DNA of 64,000 nucleotides from Abelmoschus esculentus (lineage: Eukaryota > Streptophyta > Magnoliopsida > Malvales > Malvaceae). The position numbers were made by a program, and so were the translations under genes. Below are positions 21,551-33,668 of the stretch, one piece after another. The notes under the pieces are model-generated. The model had not been told where the DNA came from. It saw only the letters and a program-made list of their open reading frames with translations, and made no database searches. The DNA is taken from the NCBI GenBank assembly GCA_035048815.1, contig JAUCBN010000007.1, positions 1,929,501 to 1,993,500 on the forward strand, given 5' to 3'. Within the stretch, counting starts at the first letter, position 1; each line of letters opens with the position of its first letter.

Positions 21551-24500
21551 GGTTGAAGGAAATGGTGGGGGAAATTGGGTTTTAGAATGAAGATGAACTT
21601 GAGTGTGTGAATGACAGAAATTCCCTAACCAGTGAGTCTCCTCCACAATTAATGAAGAAGAAGAATCCTCCCTAGACCTAGAGAATTTTTACAGCACTGT
21701 TTGTGACTCGTGATTGATTTAATATGTTGTTGAGTGGTAAACATTAGACAAAACGCTCCCTCAAATTATTGATGGAACTGTGAAAAATATAAACCCGTGA
21801 AATATTCATTTTCTACAAGGAGGGGAGGATTTATACAAAACAAATGGTCGAATTATGTCATTAGTCCTTGTATTTTTGTTAGGGTTTTGAAACTCTCGCC
21901 ACGTCTTAAACAATACATAATTAATATAATATGATCAGAGACGGAATTATATAGGAGTGGAGAAGGACAATTGTCCTTACTCTCATTTTTTTATTTAATT
22001 TTTTAAAAAGTAATTTATTTATAAATTTATTATTTATTTTTAAATAAATATATATTACCTTTAACACTAAATCACGATTCTGTCGTTAAATATAATTATA
22101 TTTTAAAGACATAACACAATGTAATAACATTTGGCTAAGTTTTTAGGCTTTCAGTTGATTTTTTTTATTATTTTTTATTGTTTATATTTAATATTTGTGA
22201 TTATTTTTTAAAAATAATTTTACTTTTGAAATTCAAAACTAAAATTTCTATTTATGATATAATGTATTTTATTATTATATCTTATACTTTTCAATACTTT
22301 TATATATTTTTTCATTTGTACAAGAAGATGAACACATAAGACAATCTATGCAAAAATAAAGGAAGACATTGGGATTGGAAAGGGCGGACAGTCATTGATC
22401 AGGCAAGATTTTTTAAGCAAGTCCTTGTTCCATTTTAATGGTCCTACGATGTTCATTACCACACTTTAACTTGTACCAAAGAAGACCATCCCTTCTGATG
22501 GGACCCTTTTCTTACCTTACAATGTCTGGTTAATTGCAAATTAGGGTTTAGTTAAATTAGTATATTTTGAAAATTATAAATTTAAATATGCTTATGAGTA
22601 GGTTAGAATAAACTTTTATCTCAATCTCAGAGTACAGCAATTATTTTTTTTATTTGTTATTTTGATCGGTAATTAATCTTGATATTAATTATTAATTTTA
22701 AGATTTATTATTTTTAAATTTTTTAATATATTTTTTTGTTTTTTATATATCTTATTTGTTGTTTTGATATGATTTCAGTATATTTTAATAGTTGTTTGAT
22801 GTTTGTAGAGAGATCTTCACGATGTTATTTTATAATTTTAATTATGTTGGTAGTTATAGAAAGATAAATCATCTCTCATTGATGATTATTTATCGATATA
22901 ATCATATCTGAATAGTGGAGTAAGTTGTTTGATAATTTAGTTTGTTCACCATTTTTTTACCACGGAAAATATTTCTTTTAAATAGAGATAATTTTTTTAA
23001 AATTTTGACAATATATAAATCTCTATAAAGTATTTATTTTTTATAGTATTAAATTATTTGAGATTTTGATAAATAATACTCATATTTTCTTTTATTTTTT
23101 TAATAACATTAGGTTATAATTGTAAAAAAAACATATATACGCTTATAAATAAATATCCTTGATTTAAAGGTTTAGAATAAATTATGTATGGTTTAAATAT
23201 TGTATAATTTTTGGAAAAAAACATTAATTACAATGATAACTAAAGAAGTGAAACGAATATATATAATAAATATTTGATTTGATTGATATCTCCGTTCAAG
23301 TTTGGAAATAAAAGTTTTTGTGCACCAAAAACCAAAGAAATTGTGTAATATTGTCTATATGTCTCTAGTCATATTATGTTTTAATGCCAGCTTTGCATGG
23401 TCCCTACTACTTGATTAGAAGGCTAATAATGGAGAAAAATTCTCTGTTAAACGCATAAAATTCAGCTCCTAAACAATGCTAATATGATTTTCGGCGACGG
23501 ATCCAGAAATATTTATGAATGTAAATATAAATTAAAAAAAATTAGAATAGATATAATTTATAAAAATTTTAGGGTAAGAATAAACTATAAAAAAATTATT
23601 AAGTTAAATGATATAAAAAATTAAAAATTTAAAGTTAAATGTATAAGGTGTAAACTTTAAAAAATTGAGGGTGGACACAGATACAGACAGACCCTTCCGT
23701 AGACCGATGATATTCATAAAAAAAAAAATCTTTGACATAATTTCAAAATTCAAGAAAAAAATATATATAAATCTATATATTTTCTACATATTTACTTTAG
23801 AAAGGCTAAAATATGAAAGCAGAACATGATGTCCATCCTTTTCATTGCCAAATTATACATATATCTACCGTTCGTTTCCTATCCTGCTCACCAACAATTC
23901 CCTGTTTGTCTGCAAATAATTGATTTTCCAGGGAATTTAATGAGATTTTTTCTCAGAAAATTCTGCAACCCAATCAGGACTTTCTTGTGCAAATCCCTCC
24001 ACCCCCAGATGTTGACATGTCTTGCATTTTTCCAAGCTTACCAAATCACCCTAATTTCACATACCAAACCAACTGCCGTCTGCATTCCTGGTCACAGCTT
24101 ACCCACCCTCGGATTCCCTGACCCAGAAATTGCAGGAGTTTGAGTTCATTGTCGGCTGTGAAACTGCACAACAATGGTAGTTTGTCCATTTCACATTACT
24201 TTTGAGGATGGGGATGCGACAAAATATGTAAATAAATAAGTAAAATTGACAGAAGCATCAAGTAGGCAGAAGAAGTTGATAGGAATTAAGTTGGGCTTGG
24301 TAGGATGTGTGTAGGTTATAAGGAACAACAAAATGAACTTTTCATTGAAGTTTACCATCACATTCAAATGTTGAAAATCTCATTCATTAACCTTAAGAGT
24401 AAATAAATAAAAAGGATAAAATATTTTATGTATACGTCGTGTTTTCTATACGGGTACAAATCATCTATTTTTTTTATGCCTTCATTTATGTCTTCACTTC

Positions 24501-25350
24501 AAATTAAAGAATTTATGGTTTAGGTTCAGGGTTTTAGTTAGGGGTTTTGGTTAGGGTATAGGAAATTAAAGGTAGAGTGTATTTTTTGGGTTTAGGGTTT
24601 AAGATATAAAAAATAAGTGTTAGGGTTTAAAATTTAATTCTTTTATAAATTTATAAAGAAGGCATAAAAGAGACACATAAAAGAGAAAAGATTTTTGCTC
24701 TTTCTATAAGCGTTTAAATTTTAAGATTTAAAGGTTATTAAATAACAGTTTTAGATCGTATATCTGAAGTTGGTCGATTGCAAAAGATGGGTATAAAGGA
24801 GAGCAGGGACAAACATAAACTTTTTTGTTAAGAGTAAAATTATAAAATTTTAAGGACGAAAACGGGTTTTTAATAAAAAATATAAAAAGATTAAAAGTTT
24901 CTTAAATGTAATTGAAGCTTCTTACCAACAATCTTTGTACTCATGGAGAAACAAATTTGGTATTTCTTCTTATCAAAATTGCGCATGCTTGTTTAAAGAG
25001 TTGAACAAGATGAATGGATAAAATATAAATCATCGTTAAAATAAATTAAAAATGCAGATTTAAATAGATAAAAATCTTATTATATTTTTTAATAGAACAA
25101 TTGAGGGACACAACCTAAGGTTCCACACAGTTCTGTCCTGTCAGCACCGACAAATCGGCTAGACCCCGATGGTTCCATTGACATTTTGAGACCTGTTTTG
25201 TGCAGTGTTGGATGACTTACAATGCGGGTAATACCCGATTAGCATGTACTTTGGACACCATATACCCGCTAAAGGTGAGCGGGCCAGATCAAAACATGAT
25301 GTTCATTGAGGGGATGGTGGTATAAGCGGCAGTTCGGATAAAATAATGGG
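21551..25350. other. Long AT-rich intergenic region
   Basis: The left end holds promoter and 5' UTR of the coiled-coil gene. The rest is AT-rich transposon debris with no gene I can support. 23820-24170 is noticeably richer in G+C and has a 105-codon open frame, but it shows no family motif. 24400-24700 has loosely inverted TTTTATGCCTTC blocks around a GGGTTTAGGGTTTAAG stretch, possibly an old MITE. Confidence 0.4.
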
Positions 25351-25351
25351 T

Positions 25352-25569
25352 CATTACCAGGAAAAATTATATCATTACTTAGTCTTACCACGTGTCCATG
25401 GGACCGACCAATAATAATTACCCACTTCATCAATTTTTCCATGTCATATTTTTTCTCAAGTGAATCTTCACTTTAAAAATTGAAAAATAATGAGGTGGAT
25501 AATTATCATTAGTCGGTTTCATGGATGACGTAGTGGGACTGACCCATGATATAATTTTTCCATTACCAG
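25352..25569. mobile_element. 200-bp Mutator-like MITE with perfect 15-bp termini and 9-bp TSD CATTACCAG
   Basis: The element spans 25361-25560. Its left end GAAAAATTATATCAT is matched exactly by the reverse complement of the right end, and the inverted repeat continues imperfectly for about 95 bp per arm (CATGGGACCGACCAATAATA on the left against CATGAAACCGACTAATGATA on the right in reverse complement). CATTACCAG occurs immediately outside both ends (25352-25360 and 25561-25569). No coding capacity. The perfect ends suggest relatively recent insertion. Confidence 0.85.
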
Positions 25570-25679
25570 GGACGAAACTATATAATATAGGATAAAATAA
25601 TTGTTATTATCTTTAAAAATTTATATATTAAAAAATAATTTATTTATAAATTTATATTTATTTTTAATTATTTATATTG

Positions 25680-26215
25680 TGTTTTTTAAGGATAGGTACA
25701 GAACTCAAACCCGATGGGTTTCGATTCGATCCGGTCTAAACGGATTGGATTTTTTGAAGAAAATTCGGGTTCGGGTCGGATTGGGTCGGGCTTTTTTAAG
25801 GATGATTTCGGATCAAGTCAGTTTAAGGTAGAAAAATCCGACCCAGGATTAATAGTGTAATTTTTTATATATATTTTAGGGATATTTACAATTATGATCC
25901 CTCTTTAAATATATTTTATATGATTAGGTCACTAAAATTATTTTTTTACAATTAGGTCACTGAAATTTTATTTTATTTATAATTAGATTTCTAAATTTTA
26001 TTTTTTACAATTAAGTCCCTACAATTTAATTTTTTAAATGATTCAGGTCAGGTCGGGTCGGATCAGATTTTAAAGCTTAAAATCGAGTCGAGTCATGTCG
26101 GATTTTTTTATCCTAAATTCGGATCGGATCGGGTGAAGGGTATATTTTTGGGTCAGATGTGGGTGGACCAGAAATCCGACCCGACCCGACCCGTGCTCAT
26201 CTCTATGTTTTCTAA
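25680..26215. repeat. GGGTCGG/CCGACCC-rich transposon-like block
   Basis: Blocks such as TCGGGTTCGGGTCGGATTGG and GGATCGGATCGGGTGAAGGG on the plus strand close with CCGACCCGACCCGACCCGTG near 26178-26205. Between them lies ACTAAATTT-type filler. This layout resembles non-autonomous DNA elements common in eudicots. I could not define clean termini or a target duplication. Confidence 0.45.
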
Positions 26216-27020
26216 TCTTGCACCAATTTATAGGTCTTATTTTAAACTATAATATATATTCTAACATTTTTTTAAAATAGGAATCAAAATTAAATTATAT
26301 ATATTCGATTAATAAAAATAATATATTTTAAGATAAGTTTTAAATTTATATAAAATGAGATAAAATAAGTATCATTCACCTCTAAATCAATTAATAAATT
26401 TTTAAACTATAAATTTTAAAGTTAATATACTTTTTTACTATCATATTAATTTAAAATTTATTATTTTTAAGAGGATAAAGGTCAAATAAATCATTTTTAT
26501 ATATTTCTATTCTTACATAAAAAATTACTTTAAAATATATTTCTGATGAATTTATAACCCATGACATTAAAAAATGAGTGAACAAAGAATTACAGCAACA
26601 GAACCATCGGCAAATATCCATATTTTTATATATAGTTCTTTATTCTTTTTTCTTTTTGACCAAATACAATTCTTTATCTTCCATTAAATAAAATTTATAA
26701 AAAAGTATTTATTTACATACAATGTTTCTCTTTACCCCCACTGAACATGATAGACTTTAGCCTCATATTAAAGGTGTAAATTAGATATTTAAGGTTTAAA
26801 GTTAGAGAATATAATTAGAGTTTAAAAAAATTAAAAATATGTATATTTTTTAGAGTGTAAGATTTAAAATTTAAGATATAAAAATTAAAAGTTAAGATTT
26901 AAAAATTAATTTCTTAAAAATTAAAAGAAAAACATAATAAAGAGAAAAAAGCCTGAAAGAAGTAAATAGCCAGAACCATCAGCAAATATCCTCCAAACCT
27001 GAGGACAAACAAGGAATTTC
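26216..27020. other. AT-rich upstream region of myosin gene
   Basis: No gene seen. Contains TTTAAG/AAGTTTAAAG-type degenerate runs between 26760 and 26900. Confidence 0.4.
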
Positions 27021-27522
27021 GTATCATAGATTCTGACTTTTCGCGTTCACGTCGTTGAGGAAAACGGAAAACCAAAAACACGAGAGGGAGACAAAAAAGG
27101 GAGAATAAAAAAGTTTCAGAGGCGCAGGAGTTTCTGTTAATGTCTGCTTTGGGATTCGTTCACGTCGTGCGAAAAGGCGAGGTTCAAACGTATGGTATTG
27201 TATACATGTTTTCTTCTGCAATGGCGGTTTTCTTCATTATACTCACTCCTTCCGTTTCCTATACAGACGAATTCAATGGAAAACAAAGACGTTTTTCATT
27301 ACGAGTTCTTTGTCGTTGTACTCGTAGAGGAAATAAAGAGATACATTTAGATTTCGTACGGTTAGAGAGAGGGACGAGGGAGAGAAAAGAGCTAGGAATG
27401 TGAACGTTGTGTTTTTTTTGTTGATTAGAAGCAAATTTTAGATGGCGATTCGTTTGGCATTGTCTCGTGGAAGGATCTAGGGTTTACTGGCTCCGCCTCT
27501 GATCTGAATCTAACCTGAAACA
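27020..27522 (+). promoter_or_regulatory. Probable 5' UTR/promoter of the myosin gene
   Basis: The sequence preceding the ATG is less AT-rich and has purine-rich leader-like stretches (GAGAGAGGGACGAGGGAGAG near 27364). Start site unknown. Confidence 0.3.
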
Positions 27523-28303
27523 ATGGTGAGCGTTTTGTTTTCCCCGCGATATCGTTTATATTTCATGTTTCTTTTGCATGTACCGTGGTTGCGCTGTATT
27601 TTTCATGTTTATTTCTCAGGTTCGTTTAGCTCCAGATGAACGTATCAACGTTTAGATTAGAAATGTGGATTTATGTTTTTTTAATTGTGATCCATACTTT
27701 ATTCGAAATCAATAGAAAATTAGCTCTGCTAATATTTACTTTATGCAATTCAATCAATAATATACCGGTCTTTTGTGAAGTAGCTGGTTTAGTAGAATTA
27801 ATGGTTGCTGATCAGAAAGGTTTGATATTCACGGCTCACCCTGTTCTTTTGTTGAGAGCATGTTTTGTAGCTTGAATTTGTTAGTTCTATGTCACAAAAT
27901 TCATTAATTTCTGACTTGTTAACGGTGGACTCTGTTCTACCTTTTTGTTGGTCCTGCATATCAACTTTCATGATAAACACAATTTGATTTCATGTTTCAT
28001 TGTTTGATATAATCAGTAGAAATTCTTTGAACTTGACATGCTCATGATTCGACTTGGCCTCACAGGCTGCTCCATCTGGTATTATCGTTGGGACTCATGT
28101 TTGGGTGGAGGACGCGGACGATGCTTGGATAGATGGGGAAGTGACACAAGTTAAAGGTGAAGAGATTAAAATAAACAGCACATCTGGGGAGACGGTGAGT
28201 GCTCGTTCACAGGAATTTACTTACAAGCCAAATGATTCACTTCTTGCGCGAAGGATTTATTTATTTTTTTGTGCTTGGTATCATAATTTGTGATTCATGA
28301 AGC

Positions 28304-28350
<47 letters not shown>
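28304..28350. repeat. Compound (AT)n(TG)n microsatellite in myosin intron 2
   Basis: About eight AT units pass directly into about fourteen TG units, read directly. Confidence 0.95.
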
Positions 28351-28351
<1 letters not shown>

Positions 28352-28852
28352 ACACCGGAACTGAAGAATTCGTGGACATGACATTACTGGCAGTCTAGTT
28401 TAATGAACTTTGATTTATTCAAGTTATTCTACTTAATTTTCTTGATGAGAATATTTTAATTATTTCTTGTTTATAACTAGAGAACATGGAACAATTATAT
28501 GTTCTTCCAAACAACAAATACAGCTATAAAAAGCATATGGGTGATAATGATATGGTCTCTTAATATTTGGTAGCCACCAGTCAGGTCTGGAGAACCGTCA
28601 AAGATGTTATTTAGACAACTTGGTGGAGTTTGAGGTTAAACTGGGAATTGTTTTGACATCGCTGATAGTATATCTTTAGGTCAGAAGAGCTTCAAATGTT
28701 TTTGTTTTGTTTTTTCTTTGAATTATTTTGACCTTGTTGATGGTAATGGCAAGTGGAATGCGAGATCTTTAGTACTGCAATAACTTTGGGAAATTTTTAG
28801 GGCTCAAGTCCTTTAAGTTATAATCTGTCAAAGATAACTAAGGGCTTGAATA

Positions 28853-28855
<3 letters not shown>

Positions 28856-28892
<37 letters not shown>
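28856..28892. repeat. (AT)18 microsatellite in myosin intron 2
   Basis: Uninterrupted AT repeat within the intron between 28195 and 29312. Confidence 0.95.
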
Positions 28893-28895
<3 letters not shown>

Positions 28896-31800
28896 GGATG
28901 CATGAGTTATCACATGCATGATGTGTCTGATAAAATTTGTGGTGAACTGAATGTTGAAGACTTGAAGTAAAATAGATTTCTGACAGCTCTATGGTGATTG
29001 GAAGCTATGTAAATTATTTTACTTTATGACTCCCTTTCGCGGATGTCGTGTTTTTTGAAGCTGCTGGTTTGAAACTTCTTGTTCCCTTATGTGCGTATCA
29101 TGTATATTTTTCATTGGTTAATCATATTTTCTTTAGATTATTAACGTGGTTCAAAATTTAAGCTAACAATATCTGTCATCTATTCAAGCTCTAATTCCAT
29201 TCGCTATATATGCCAGTCTGTATTAGTTATTTCTTTATTTAATCATTGTTTCGGTGCATGAAATTGGAGTCTGAAAGGTTTGTGGCTTATGTATTCCTTT
29301 CCCGTTCTGTAGATTGTCGCCAAATCATCTAGTGTCTATCCAAAGGACCCTGAGTTTCCTTCATGCGGTGTTGATGATATGACGAAGCTAGCATATTTGC
29401 ATGAACCTGGGGTTTTGCAGAACTTAAGATGTCGATATGATATTAATGAAATATATGTAAGTATAAGCGGTGGATTTGCATTCTTTTATTTATATATATT
29501 ATTGTTAGATATAACTCCATGTTGGCAGTGGCAGGGGTTGCTTGAATTAGCCGTTCCGGAATATATTTCTCATTTTGTTTAATGTATGATGATGTTATGG
29601 CAGTGGCTACCCAAATCATCTATTTTGCGTCACAATTCACTTAATGCAGTCTTTTGACTGTGGTTTATGATGGTCAAATGCGAATATGCTGCTTTAATTT
29701 CATGTGGTTGTTTGCCAGAATTATATATTGTTGTTTGAAGCTGACTGTGATGATGTTTATTTCAGACCTACACAGGAAACATATTGATTGCCGTAAATCC
29801 TTTTCGAAGACTACCACATTTATACAGCAACCATATGATGGAGCAATACAAAGGGGCAGCTTTTGGTGAGCTGAGCCCACATCCATTTGCTGTAGCAGAT
29901 GCTGCCTATAGGTAGTGTGTTTTATGCTTCCCGTGTAATAAAGCTCTTTTGCATTCTTGGCGTGCTCACTGCTGTAATAAGTGTTATGAACAGAAATATG
30001 ATCAATGAGAAAATAAGCCAAGCAATTTTGGTAAGTGGGGAAAGTGGAGCTGGTAAAACAGAGAGTACGAAGAGTCTTATGCGCTATCTAGCCTATATGG
30101 GAGGTAAACATAGCAAGACAGAGGAACGCTCTGTGGAGCAGAAGGTCTTGGAGGTAGTTTAAACTCCTGAAGTAATTTAGTTTTTCTATTTGTGTACAGT
30201 TGATTAATTTGATGTTGCATTCTTGGTTTAGTGGTTTCGTCTTCCTTCTTGAAAAATAAGGATGCTTGAATAAAAAAATATTTCCCCTAATCTTTCTGTT
30301 CTTACATTTGTAGTCGAATCCTGTGCTGGAAGCATTTGGCAATGCGAAGACTGTCAGAAACAATAATTCAAGGTTTGAAATCTATATTTAGGAATAGGAT
30401 GTTCCTCATGCTTTAAGTTTTTTCATGTCAAGTCTCTTGTTAATTGATGAAAGACTTCCCCCAACTGACTATGATATAATTACAGTCGCTTCGGCAAGTT
30501 TGTGGAAATTCAGTTTGATCAAAATGGCCAAATTTCTGGAGCTGCAATAAGGACTTATTTGCTAGAACGATCTCGTGTTTGTCAGGTGTCTGATCCAGAG
30601 AGAAACTACCACTGCTTTTATATGCTTTGTGCTGCACCGCCAGAGGTAATGATGCCTCTGATTTTTCTGCATTCGACTTCACAGAGAAACCCAGGTCTAT
30701 GTTCTAATGCTAATTACTATGGGAAAAAAATCAAGCAGAAGTCTTACTCTAGCTCAAATGTGGTTGATAAGAATAAAAATTATTTTGGGTCCTCGTGATA
30801 CATCTTGTTATTTTGATACACGAGAGCTTCATTTTTGCTTATGCTGACTAGTTTTCAGTTACCAAAGAGGCATTTGATTCTATGTTAACAAGTTTTTTTG
30901 TTACCAAAGAGGCATCTAACTCTCTTCTGTTCTTTTTTCCTAATACATGCCATCAGGATGTTGAGAACTTAAAATTGGGAAATCCACGAACTTTCCATTA
31001 TTTAAAACAATCAAATTGTTACGAGTTGGATGGCGTAGATGAATTGAAGGAGTATGTTGCAACTAAGAGAGCTATGGATGTTGTCGGGATCAGTCAGGCA
31101 GAGCAGGTGATGCATTTTGATTATTATCTAGTTGCAATTATTTCAACTTTTTTCTCTCATTATAAATCTTTGCTATGTCAGGAAGCAATATTCCGAGTTG
31201 TGGCTGCAATTCTTCATTTAGGAAATGTTAAGTTTGTAAAGGGAAAAGAAATAGATTCTTCTGAACATAAGGATGATAAATCTCGGTTTCATCTAAAGAC
31301 CGCAGCAGAACTATTCAAGTAATTTGTCTTTGGTTCTTTGCTATTGTTATCCTTAAACACACATGCCTCCATCCTTATATATAGATGTGAATGGAAAACT
31401 CTAATATGTCTCTGCCTCTTGTTTAGGTGTAATGAGAAGGCTCTTGAAGACTCTCTTGTTAAACGTGTTATGGTGACTCGTGATGAGAGCATTACAAAAT
31501 CACTTGACCCTGTCACTGCAGCTCTCAGCAGAGATGCTTTGGCAAAAATTGTTTATTCAAAATTATTTGACTGGTAATTTTCAAGTTACCTGATGGATTT
31601 ACTCTGAAGACACACACGTACACTGATTCAACATTTTGTACTTTGGTTCTCAGGCTTGTGGACAAGATAAATGATTCTATTGGTCAGGATCCTGAATCAA
31701 AATTGTTGATTGGTGTTCTGGATATTTATGGATTTGAGAGTTTCAAGACAAACAGGTGCTTAACCGGTATGCTTTATTTTCGTCATTTACGAAATCAATT

Positions 31801-32629
31801 ATTGCATGACATCCCTCTATATCTTCCATGATTGGGATGTCTAGTTAAGGAAATTCAATATTTCAAGGCCATAAGGCCTGAAAGATCCCTTAATGATTAT
31901 GCTGTTTTTTGCTGATCAAATCTGGGGATATTATTACTTCTCTGTCTTGGCTAGAGTAATAACTACTTTAGAGTTTTCCTTCTTGGATTGGATGATTGCA
32001 ACCTTAAATACATTTTAAAGCTTGTTCTGCCCGCATGTTTGTGTCAGTTTCTCTAGTTTTGCAGTGTGGATTCCTTAATTTGCAGCTGTCAATACCTAAA
32101 CAATTTTCGAACTTTTCACTGAATGCAGTTTTGAGCAATTTTGCATCAATTTGACAAATGAAAAGCTGCAGCAACATTTTAATCAGGTTTATGCATTAGA
32201 TTGATTCTAATGTATTTAGGATATTTTCAGCTTTTTAACCTATGGTTAACATAATTGTGCTGTCATTTACCAGCATGTTTTTAAGATGGAGCAGGAAGAA
32301 TACAAGAAAGAAGAAATTGACTGGAGTTATATAGAATTTATTGATAATAAAGATATCCTTGATCTTATTGAAAAGGTGCATCACAGTTTCTGTTTTACAT
32401 GGTTGTTTTCATGACCTGTATCTCATTTTCTATAATGTGAAACACTCTGCCAATATACATGCGTGCAGACACATATACACATAGACAGATAAAGCTGAAT
32501 TTTTTCTGCCTTCTTCTTATCAAACATAATAGTTCTTTAGAAAATTTCTCCTAGAAGGAAAATTAAGGGTAGCTATCAATCGTAGTGATGTTTGGTAGCA
32601 TGTCAAACTTTAGGGATTTAACTGAATTG

Positions 32630-32960
32630 CATTGAGCTCTAGCTATGAGAAACTAGAGCTTGAGATTAACATGAAATTCAAGGCTTTAAGTTTAACTCAA
32701 TCAAGTTTTATGTTTGAAGCTCAGACTCAATTTGAGAAAAGATAAAATCGCTCAAACTCGCTCTATGTTTAAAGCTCGGGCTCAATTATTTGTGCTTGAG
32801 TTCGAGTTTGCATTGAAAATTTTCAATTACTAATTAAAAATAAAAATGTTTTAAAATAAAAAGCTTAATTATACTCGCAAGCTATTCAAGGCAAGCATTA
32901 GGATACTCAAACTCGGCTTGCTTAGAGCTCAAGCTACTCAAGCTCATTTACACCCATGCA
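32630..32960. repeat. GAGCTC/CAAGCTC-rich transposon-like block in a myosin intron
   Basis: The stretch has repeated AGCTC and CTCAAACTC words (GCTCAGACTCAATTTGAG, GCTCGGGCTCAATT) and ends AAGCTCATTTACACCCATGC, a composition common in non-autonomous plant DNA elements. Left terminus and target duplication not resolved. Confidence 0.35.
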
Positions 32961-33049
32961 CTTTTACAGGACAGAATTACGAGAAAACGGTTAAGTTTAA
33001 GCAAATAAGAGAACTTTTAAATGGAGGTTACTTTGATAATTTTATCGGT

Positions 33050-33668
33050 TGACTGGAGGTGCTTATCGAGCGAGTCGATCGCGAGTTGGACATTGCTCGA
33101 CTCGTGCTCGTTAAAAAATTTTGTTGCTCAACTCGATTCGTTGCTCATTTAGCTCGTTAAAATTGTGCTTGACTCGTGCTCATTAAAATATTTTGTTGCT
33201 CAACTCGACTCGTTGCTCGTTAAGCTCATTAAAAAACTTACCTTATTTTTAACTAAAAGTAAAATTTAATAATAACATATGAGGCATAATATTAACTTAA
33301 ATTAACAAATTTCACCAAAAATATCAACAAGAGTGTATAAAATTTTTTAAAGTCTAGATTCAAAACTAACATTCCATAAATAAAAACTCGTATATTAAAA
33401 TTAAAGTAACAATTCACACATTAATAATTATTATTTAAATTTATTTTTTGAATGAAATTATTTTAAAATAATTATTAAAAAATATTTTAAAAAATTAACG
33501 AGCTGCTCGCGAACTTATCGAGTCGAGTTAGACTTTGCTCGATTCAACTCGTTAAGGTATCGAGTCGAGTTCGAGTCGAGTTAATCCAAGTCAAGTATTT
33601 ATCGAGTTTTGACCGAGTCGAGTTCAAGCAACCCACAAGCTGCTCAACTCGTTGAGCACCCCCAGTCA
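33050..33668. mobile_element. Non-autonomous inverted-repeat DNA element inside a myosin intron
   Basis: The left end TGACTGGAGGTGCTTATCGA matches the reverse complement of the right end, TGACTGGGGGTGCTCAACGA. Both subterminal regions are packed with CTCGACTCG / CGAGTCGAG words around an AT-rich centre. No transposase frame. The GGGGTGCTCAACGAG-type end resembles hAT-like elements, but no clean 8-bp target duplication was found. It sits in the 1.8-kb intron between 32375 and 34190, making that intron the longest within the motor region. Confidence 0.6.

Noticed and set aside
24585..24603. Telomere-like GGGTTTAGGGTTTAAG
   Set aside because: Only about two TTTAGGG-like units in a degenerate context; not an interstitial telomere tract.
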